DNA from: Turnera subulata
Lineage: Eukaryota > Streptophyta > Magnoliopsida > Malpighiales > Passifloraceae
Assembly (NCBI GenBank): GCA_028386065.3
Contig: JAKUCV010002766.1
Span: forward strand, 1 to 64,000
Length of the DNA: 64,000 nucleotides
Reading direction: 5' to 3'
The notes beneath the pieces are model-generated. The model made no database searches and had not been told where the DNA came from. It worked only from the letters and a program-made list of their open reading frames with translations. A program made the translations under genes and the position numbers. Below, in pieces: positions 56,448 to 64,000 of this stretch (the stretch's first letter is position 1; the number at the start of each line of letters is the position of its first letter).

Positions 56448-57530
56448 TGATAGCTTCCCGCAAGTATACGGGGTTATTGTAGTACCAAGGTCGTCTCACA
56501 GGGATCTTTGTTAAGTACTATTCAACTAAGCAACTTATGATTATCTAGAGAAATAAATAATGTTGAGGATTGATGTTTGAATTGGAAAACGAAAGCGAAT
56601 AGAAACCATTAAAATTCAATAATATTAAATATCTAGGACTTCGGAGAATTCCTTGCCAACATATCCATGCAATTAAGCTCAGCATAAGAAGACTATGTTC
56701 TGTCACTACATAGCTAGCCTATGTAAAATCGATGAATTAATTCTGAAAACAAACTCTCTTAAAAGAAATGGTAAATCTAACCTAGATCGATAACCTACTC
56801 TCGTAGTGCCGTAAAATCCCTTCCTAGTTTACGTCCACTATCCATTTGCCAGGGATGAAATAAACTAAGAGCATTAAGAAATTTACCTACTTAATCTCCA
56901 ATAAAAAGCACGCCTCCCTCGAGGTCGGTTTTTAAAGCCCGGTTAATGTTTTTCTATAGGCAAACGATGTTGTCACTTAACGTTTCCCTATTATGAATTT
57001 GTGCTAAACGATGGCCAGTCAATTAGTATAGTGAAGTTTCATTATCGGATTAAAAGAGAATAAATTTAGAAATAAAACTTTAATTAAATATGCATGGAAA
57101 CATTAACAAGTTCAACCCCTAATCCTAAACAAGAATTCTAGCAAGACATAGCTTTAAAGAAAATAACAAATACCTTGAAATAATTCATCATAATAAATTC
57201 AAGGATTAAATTTACAAGTAGATGGAGCCAACCTTGAATAAAATGAGACAAATCTCCAAGCTAAGAAACTTCCAAAAGCTACAGCCAACTAGAATTACAA
57301 AGCAAAGAAAAGTACAAGTTTCCTAGCACACAAATGTGTTTTGCCGAGTGAATTGATGCTGGAAGACTTGATGCCTATGCCTAGCTTTGCCTTCCTTTTA
57401 TAGCACTAGGAGGGGACCATCATGTGGCTAGGAATGCATGCCAAGCCAAAAAGAAATGCTTGGCTAAGCACCCTTTGCGCACACCAGGGGCAGGAATTGG
57501 TCTCCATGACCAATTTGGTTATATGTGTTA
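56448..57530 (-). repeat. LTR-E fragment, minus strand
   Basis: The left edge is TGATAGCTTCCCGCAAGTAT, which reversed is a proper CA end. It aligns in reverse with 18037-18650 and beyond. The right part, including the expected TG start, is cut off near 57530 where Copia-B begins. TATA box at 57394-57402. No primer site is present at the left edge, so it entered Athila-2 as an LTR only or lost its body. Confidence 0.75.
57394..57402 (-). promoter_or_regulatory. TATA box of the LTR-E fragment
   Basis: CCTTTTATA on the plus strand, TATAAAAGG on the minus strand, as at 18037-18045. Confidence 0.55.
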
Positions 57531-58744
57531 GCCTAAACATGGGTCTAATACTCTAATTAATGTTAATTTATAATTAACAATGTTTAGTGTGTTGATATAT
57601 TATGATTTTGATGACTAACAAATTGGATTAGAAGTGTGCCATATATACTTGTGTTGAGTCTTATTGCAGCTTGGTTTTCAACTTGGTTCTATCCAAAAAC
57701 CAGACGGTTTGGTTTCAGAAGAAACCACACCTGATTGTCAACGTCGTGGTCCCAGCTGCAAGTGGCCAAGTGGTCCCAATGGTCCATACAACAATTAAGG
57801 CCAACTCCCAACTACTCCAACGGGCAGAGAAAATGGTCCAACACTAAGCAGAAGTCTTCAACCCTTGTCTCTCACCTCTCTTTGATCAATTATGTGAAGG
57901 GGACCATATGGTCCAACTTTGTGGTCCGAATTGTCAAATATGGAAAGTCTTTGTATAATGGAGGCAAATGGAGAGTGGACTTCCTCAAAATGAAGCAGCA
58001 GCATCCTGTAGAGCATCAAGGTCTGATCTGGAGCTTCATAGGAGATTGTAGCCGTTGGAGGAAGAGAAAAATATCTCACCTACCCCCACCAACTCAAAGC
58101 ACTATATTAGGAAGGCCATTGGATATCTTTCTTCCTCAACCCAGCCATTTGAAAACGTGCTATTGAGTTGATTCTTGAGCTTATACCAGATGTGTTCTTG
58201 CTGTTCTTGAGAGCTTTGAATTTGTGCTTAATCTTGTTCTCCAAGTCCTTACAAAGGGTATAGTATTTAGGCAAGACTAGTGTAGTATTGCTGGGTCCTC
58301 AAATCAGGGTTTTGATTTGAGTAAAGGTTAGAGTTTAGCCTGGGAAAAACTTGTAAAGGTTAGAGCTTAGCCTGCAAAAGCTTGTGTGTGTAAAGGTTTG
58401 AGCTTAGCCTACAAAAGCTTGGTTTCTGTAATCGGTTAAGGCTGATCCCGCAAAAGCCTAAGATAGTGAGAGTTTCTAAAATCCTAAAGGAAGGGCCTTT
58501 AGGTAGTGGAGGTACCTGGTGAGGGGGAACCACTATAAATCACTGTGTCATCCTTTCTCTCTTCTGTTCTCTCCACCTTTGTGCATTTTACACTGATTTG
58601 TTCTATGTGTTTGTGGTTCGTGAAGAAACCACTTGGTTCCTCAGAAACCAAAGTGATTCCACAGAAACCAACTCACAAACCAACCTCGATTGAAGGGTAG
58701 CCTGATTCACACCCCCCCTCCTCTCAGGCCTATTCGGTTTATCA
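57531..58744 (+). repeat. 5' LTR of Copia-B (Sirevirus-like), left edge uncertain
   Basis: The right edge is set by CGGTTTATCA before a primer-like site. The left edge is either TGTGTTAGCC (57531) or TGTTGATATATTATG (about 57590). Features seen: GAAACCA and TGGTTTC inverted words at 57670-57735 and 58612-58680, tandem repeats at 58315-58470, and a C-run (ACCCCCCCTCC, 58711-58721) close to the 3' end as in Sirevirus-like LTRs. Confidence 0.65.
58315..58470 (+). repeat. Imperfect tandem repeat in the Copia-B LTR
   Basis: Three to four copies, period about 40-48 bp, of a unit containing GTAAAGGTTAGAGCTTAGCC and CAAAAGCTTG. Copies diverge towards the right. Confidence 0.75.
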
Positions 58745-58746
58745 AT

Positions 58747-58758
58747 TAGTAGCGGAGC
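58747..58758 (+). promoter_or_regulatory. Primer-binding site of Copia-B
   Basis: TAGTAGCGGAGC, three bases from the LTR end, a variant of the initiator-Met site used by the other copia elements. Confidence 0.6.
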
Positions 58759-58800
58759 CACGTCCTCAGTATAAAGGAGTAACATCCAGAGGCAAAGATC

Positions 58801-60141
58801 ATGGCTTATGAGGGAAATAGCATCAACAAAGCACCCCACTTCGATGGTGCAAACTTTGATTATTGGAAGTTCAGGATGAAGATCTTCCTTGAAGGCAAAG
58901 ATCTGGAGATGTGGAACATAGTCCAACATCCTTATGCCAGACCATAGAGGGACATGCAGTTCTGGTCAAATGAGGAGCTCAAAAAGGCTAAGCTTGATGC
59001 TCAAGCCAAGAATGTCCTTCTTTGTGGAATAAGTGAGAGTGAATTTCAAATAGTCAGATCTTGTGAAACTACCTATGAGATCTGGAGGCTTCTATGTGTC
59101 ACTCATGAAGGCACAAACCAAGTGAAGGAGTCAAGGCTCAATCGTCTCATGAGGGACTATGAACTGTTTCAGATGGTTTATGGTGAAACCATGCAGGAGA
59201 TGGATACTCGCTTCACAATTATGTGCAACAATCTTGCAACTCTTGGGAAGGTTATCACACACAGAGAGAAGGTTGGAAAGGTACTTAGGTCTCTACCTAA
59301 GGAGTGGGAGCCCAAGGTTACTGCCATAGAAGAAGCTCATAACTTGAACACTCTCACCTATGATGAGCTGACTGGCAAGCTTATTGTGCATGGTTCCAAG
59401 TTTGAAACCAAGGAACCAAAGAAGAAGGACCTGGCCTTAAAATCCCATGAATCTGGTGATGAAGATAGTGACTCTGATGTGGCACTTCTTTCCAAAAGGG
59501 TTGTAAGATATCTCAAGATGAAAAAGCAGCAAAAGAGTAGAAGTCTTAGAGGAGTGAAGATTGAAGAACCAAAGAAAGATCTTCTAATTTATTTTGGCTA
59601 CAATCGGCCTGGTCACATTAAAGCTGAATGTCCACATCAGAAGAAGAACAGATATGACTCTTCAAAAACCAAAGGGAAGAAGGCTATGGTCGCTTGGGAT
59701 GACTCGGATTCTAAAAGCGATTCTGAAATAGAAGAAGCTGTGAACCTTTGTCTGATGGCTGAAGAAGAATCCGAGGTATTTGATGCTCCTGACTTTACTT
59801 TTGATGAATTACAAGATGCTTTTGGTGAATTGCATAATAAGTATAAGCAAGTACTTAAAAAGAATAGTGTATACAAGAAAAGAATTGAGATTCTTGAATA
59901 TGATGTTGAAGCTCATAGAAATGCATATGAAAAGCTTAATCTTGCTCACACCGAAGCTTTGAATTCTTGTGAAACTTTGAAAGTAGATAAATTTGCTATC
60001 CAAAATGCTCATGATGAACTTGAAAAAAAAATTGCTTGCAACATTGCTACTTGTGAAAAATTGCTGAAAGAAAATGATATGTTAAATAGGAGTGTGGAAG
60101 ATCTAAAGTGTTCTCTTAAGAAATTCACTAAAGGAACAGAT
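58801..60141 (+). pseudogene. Copia-B gag, N-terminal part
   Basis: ATG at 58801 opens a frame with one TAG at 58945-58947 (codon 49; probably a Trp codon). Gag landmarks are FDGANFDYWKFRMKIFLEG, VKESRLNRLMRDYELFQM, VLRSLPKEWEPKVTAIEEA and YDELTGKLIVHG. The first zinc knuckle reads YFGYNRPGHIKAEC (59590-59632): both leading Cys are Tyr, each a single G-to-A change, so zinc binding is lost. A long coiled coil follows (about 59800-60120). The gene is interrupted at 60141 by a solo LTR and resumes at 63173. The long gag with coiled coil and a second knuckle fits Sireviruses. Confidence 0.86.
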
Positions 60142-63100
60142 TGAAACGCCCGTGTCCCAATTTATAATATAAAATAGAATTTAAATATAAAATGACCAAA
60201 TTGCCCTTATCATTCCCGGGACACGTAAAAAATCATCAACTAAACACTCGTATCCCAAATAACCCATTAAATTAATTACAACATGAGAAGTGACCAAAAT
60301 GCCCTTCTACCCGGGATACGGAATCAACAACAAGATCAACATTCAATCAAATAATAAATAATACAATAGAATCAAGTACGCAGCGGAAAACAAAAAAAAA
60401 TAGAAAGCAACTTGCATGCAATAAACCCTATGGATCCGACCCGAGGAGGAAACCACCGCCACCTGCTGATATGCACTCCTGATCATCGATCAGTTGTCCT
60501 GCATAAAATCTGTGAGGGGGTGAGACCAACCACTGTCTCACCGCAAACAAATAAACCAATGTATACTAATACAAATCAACTACAAGTACACCGGCATTAG
60601 GCGATAGCAATCACAGTGCAAAAAAAGTCACAATACACAGCACAAGACATCATCAGTCTTCAAACCATCACTTATCATTACTTATATTATTATCTTTGTT
60701 ATTAGGTTTAAATATTTTATTAGGGCCCTCTACTGTGTGCGTCGAGCTCGGTCCCGTCTGATCAGACAACCAGGGCATAATCCCAAATACAATCAGGGCC
60801 CAAGCCCAAAAATCATCATAGAGAGAGAGAGACAGACAGAGAGAAAGAGGGAGGAAGAAAGGGGAAGGTAGAAAGAGGGAGGTAGAACCGGTCATAACAG
60901 ACCCATATGCTAAACCGCATATACCATGCTATACCGCATGAAATCCCGAGGGGTATCACTTCCCGCTCGAACCAACCGGTCAACAGCCCCACAGTAGAAT
61001 TATTATAGTATTTTATTCTCAATTATGCTTAAAGAGTCTCGTGTACCATTACATATGATTGTCCAGGTTTGTGTGGATTTTACATCATATTCTCAAGTCC
61101 GGGCCTCCAGCCCTTAGTCCACCACACGAACCACAAAACCATATATCACGTTATTTAACACACAAAACAAGTCATACTCGACAGGCATATTATGCCACAC
61201 TGGTACACAGTTCATATAATCATGCACACTGCATCAGAGACATCATCAATAAAATACAAGGTGTAAGCAAGAACATCCGCAAAGCAGGCAAGCATGCATA
61301 CAGCATTCAAGACCAAACAAATAAAAACACTTTATATACCACGACAATTAACCGAGTATTGTAGGCAGTAATGCATACAAAAGTTTATAAGTCCTCACCT
61401 AGATCGTTAGAAACGTCTTGGAAGAGAAGCCACCTCCTACCCCAACATAGTCGGGTTCCTATAATTTAACCCAATCACAATTACATATACAAATATGCAA
61501 GATGATGAGATGCATGCATGGCATGCACTAGCTAAATAAATTTTCGGACAATGACCCTTAGCCTCACGTGTTATGTAAAGGATTAAGACCCATCACAAAA
61601 ATAATCAATTTTATAAATGGCGATGTTGAAACTGAAAACTCATTTTAAAACTTGGAGAGTCCATTTAAAAACTAAATGCGTAGAATCCAAAGTTCTACGG
61701 CGCCAAACCTCATGGCAAATCTATTAGACTGGTAGAATTTTTTTTGAGTGTTTAATCTTGCATTGAGACAAGCCAAAAGCCTCTATTACTGCCATCTCAT
61801 ATTTAAAGTAAATTAGGGTATCCATGTTTGCATAAAATATGCACTTAAATATGATGATATGAGGGTGGAATTTCAAAAGGAAAACATCATGTATTGTAGG
61901 GCACTAAACCAGAGATGACACATATCCACCCCTCAACTTTATGTAAATGCCACGTTAGTGCAAGCCTCCATAATAAAGCAGTTTGTAGCACCTTCTTTCT
62001 AAGATTTAAACATAATGGAGGTTGAATCATTATTATTTTCTTATTCCTTTATCGATTGACACCACTAACAATTCTTATTACAAAGCCCCAAGAGCTTAGT
62101 GGGTACACCAAACCCATAAATCACAAACAACATAAAACCCGAGACCGCACACTGTCCAAACTCCAAACAACCACAAAAACAAGACTCCAAAACATTAACA
62201 ATGGATAGTAGTTAGAACACATACCACCAATCTGCTCGAGACTATGACCCTGCATTCCTTGGACCAGAGCATATCAATAGTTCTAACAACCAAAATAGAA
62301 GCCCCAGCCTACCACCCAACAAAAACCGGATTTTTCAGAGCATCAACACCAAGCCCACACGCGTCCTCCATCAGCACAACCAATCACATAATACAACCCC
62401 ATTAAATCGTGTTTAACTTAGAAACTCAAAGAGAGAAAGAAATCGGACAGAACAAGGAAGAAAAGATGAAAGTAGCATCAGGTTGTTACCCGATTGAACC
62501 TCCAAACCGAGCCCACGCCGAAGTTGACCCGCACGCCACTAGAAATCTCAACAACCATCACACCACTAGCAAAAGAACTGATGCAACAATGGGGTGTTGG
62601 ATAAAACCTAAATGGCGGTTTTATTTTTGTGGCTGAGAGTAAAAATTGGAGAGAGAGAGAAGAAGGCAAAATTTTTGAGAGGAAAGGAGTCAGTGTGGCT
62701 GCGTGTGAGAGAAAAGAAAAAAAAAGAGAGGAGAGAGAGAGGAAAGAGAGGATTTTGTATTCAAGTCCTAGGGTTAGGATTCCACCAACAACAAAACGGT
62801 GTCGTTTTAATTCAAAACGACGACACTTCAACCACACCCCCTCCTTTGGTCAACCCTTAAGTCAAAATACATATAAGTGTGTGTTTTATGTTATAGCTCA
62901 GCCAAAACTACGTAGTTTTTAGACAAAACTACAACACACCTTGTGTTTCTCCCCCAAAATACAAGTAAATTCTAAAAGAAACTCGATGACAGGTCAATAT
63001 CAACATTAAAGAAAATATTTCCAAAGAAATAAATAACAATAATAATAATGATAAGAATCTTCCTGACCAAAATCTCCTGGAAATTCTGTAAGGGTAAAAT

Positions 63101-63167
63101 TGGAAATTAAATACCGAAATTTCTGAAAATTCCGTGAAAATCAATTAACGAAAATCGAGGCGTTACA
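60142..63167 (-). repeat. Solo LTR of the Tekay family (3026 bp), target duplication CAGAT
   Basis: It starts TGAAACGCCCGTGTCCC and ends GAGGCGTTACA, the reverse of the Tekay LTR termini. CAGAT flanks it at 60137-60141 and 63168-63172. A GA-rich tract (60829-60890) and GA-rich stretch (62640-62760) mirror the CT-rich tracts of the plus copy. No internal sequence is present, so it is a product of LTR-LTR recombination. It confirms that the full LTR of this family is about 3 kb and that the 1.0-kb 5' LTR at 37596 is abnormal. Confidence 0.93.
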
Positions 63168-63172
63168 CAGAT

Positions 63173-64000
63173 AGTTTAAATCTTCTGCTAGAACAGCAAA
63201 GACATTCAGTGCAGAAAGAAGGAATAGGCGCTACTCACATGGTTTTTAACAAACCAAGCTCTACAAACCACGTAGTTTTTCACAAACCAAGTCCACCGAT
63301 GAAATTTGTTAAGGCTGGGTCTAGTCAACCATATAGACCAAGGATGAACATGCATATGCACTGACATCATTCTAAAGCACCACATATTACCTATCATTTC
63401 TGTGGTAGAGTTGGTCATGGCATTAGGTCTTGTTGGTTTAAGAAACGCAACTGTCATGTTAAGTATGTGTGGGTTCTGAAAGGAAGCAAGTCTAACCCTA
63501 AAGGATCCAAATTAGTTTGGGTACCTAAAACTTGATCATGCTGACAAAAAAAACAGGGATGAGTGGATCTTGGACAGTGGTTGTTCAAGGCACATGACAG
63601 GGGACTCTTCCATGTTCTCATCCCTTATTGAAAAGGACCGAGGTAATGTAACTTTTGGTGATATGTCAAAAGGTAAAATCCTTGGTTTCGGTGATATTAA
63701 TTCTTGTCCTGCTATTGAGCATGTTTTACTGGTTGATAACCTCAAATATAACTTGCTAAGCATCAGTCAATTATGTGATAAAGGATACAAAATTATATTT
63801 GAAGCATCTAGATGCTTGGTCACTAACAGAAACCAAGTGGTTTGTGTTGGGAAGCGAAAAGGTAACATATACTCTATCAACCTAAATGATGTGGCTAATC
63901 CTGATTTCAAGTGTCTAAGTGCTAGAACAGAAACCCCAACTCTGTGGCACAAAAGACTTGGTCATGCAAATTTGGAGCTTATTTCAAATCTGTCCAAAAA
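63173..64000 (+). pseudogene. Copia-B gag end, protease and start of integrase
   Basis: The frame continues directly from 60141. It gives a second zinc knuckle, YHFCGRVGHGIRSC (about 63391-63432), again with the first Cys changed to Tyr, and a TGA at about 63361. After VWVPKT a stop ends this frame (about 63532). The protease is one frame over: WILDSGCSRHMTGD (63563-63604), then LLVDNLKYNLLSISQLC. The integrase zinc domain starts at LWHKRLGHANLELI (about 63943) and leaves the window. The PR-then-IN order shows Ty1/copia. Confidence 0.87.

Noticed and set aside
56093..56514. Two overlapping Pro/Thr/Ser-rich open frames
   Set aside because: Low-complexity CCA/CAC-rich DNA crossing into LTR-E at 56448; no conserved motif. 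An Athila third ORF cannot be excluded but is not supported.

Overview
The window is plant nuclear DNA, very probably from a eudicot, and consists almost entirely of nested retrotransposons. The grounds are plant-type gag-pol families (Ty1/copia, Athila, Tat/Ogre-like and Tekay/Del-like Ty3/gypsy, an L1-type LINE), plant primer-binding sites (initiator-Met, Asp and Arg tRNA types), long TG...CA LTRs and 5-bp target-site duplications. I found no convincing host gene, rRNA, functional tRNA gene or CRISPR array. Element names such as Copia-A and LTR-E are labels used only for this window.

Layout, left to right. (1) 1-2095: the 3' end of an old Copia-A element. (2) 2096-17265: an old minus-strand Athila element (Athila-1) lacking integrase and split by a rearranged Copia-A composite (6792-13694, TSD CTCTT). 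(3) 17266-28977: LTR and internal fragments. These are LTR-E, two minus-strand Tat/Ogre-like pieces (one with a large inverted LTR duplication, one with a 38-bp minisatellite in its 3' UTR), an L1 ORF1 remnant and a truncated Athila LTR. (4) 28978-56447: a plus-strand Athila element (Athila-2). Its leader holds a solo LTR (LTR-C, TSD CCCCA). Its integrase gene is split by a Tekay-like chromovirus (37596-55049, TSD GAATG). The 3' LTR of that chromovirus is in turn split by a young, almost intact Copia-A (46203-54793, TSD GAGAT). (5) 56448-64000: an LTR-E fragment, then a Sirevirus-like copia element (Copia-B) whose gag is split by a 3.0-kb solo LTR of the Tekay family (60142-63167, TSD CAGAT).

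The most unusual structure is a set of arrays of the perfect 12-bp palindrome AACATCGATGTT. The copies come in pairs spaced 20-21 bp start to start, so each pair could be two helically phased protein sites or a 12-bp-stem hairpin with an 8-9 nt loop. They occur in the untranslated leader of every Copia-A copy that retains a leader, and also in the U3 of the unrelated LTR-C, just upstream of its TATA box. Other families here carry their own dispersed palindromes: ACAGGCTSAGCCTGT in Athila-2, GGGCYTARGCCC in the Tekay LTR, GACCGCC/GGCGGTC in the Tat LTRs and GAAACCA/TGGTTTC in Copia-B. A second oddity is a tRNA-derived, SINE-like block that replaces the first 2.1 kb of the Tekay 5' LTR exactly at the target-site duplication.

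The genes are retrotransposon genes only: gag (particle protein), protease, integrase, reverse transcriptase and RNase H. Most are decayed, and most premature stops fit C-to-T (or G-to-A) change. The young Copia-A is the only element close to coding-competent, with one internal stop and one altered zinc-binding residue.
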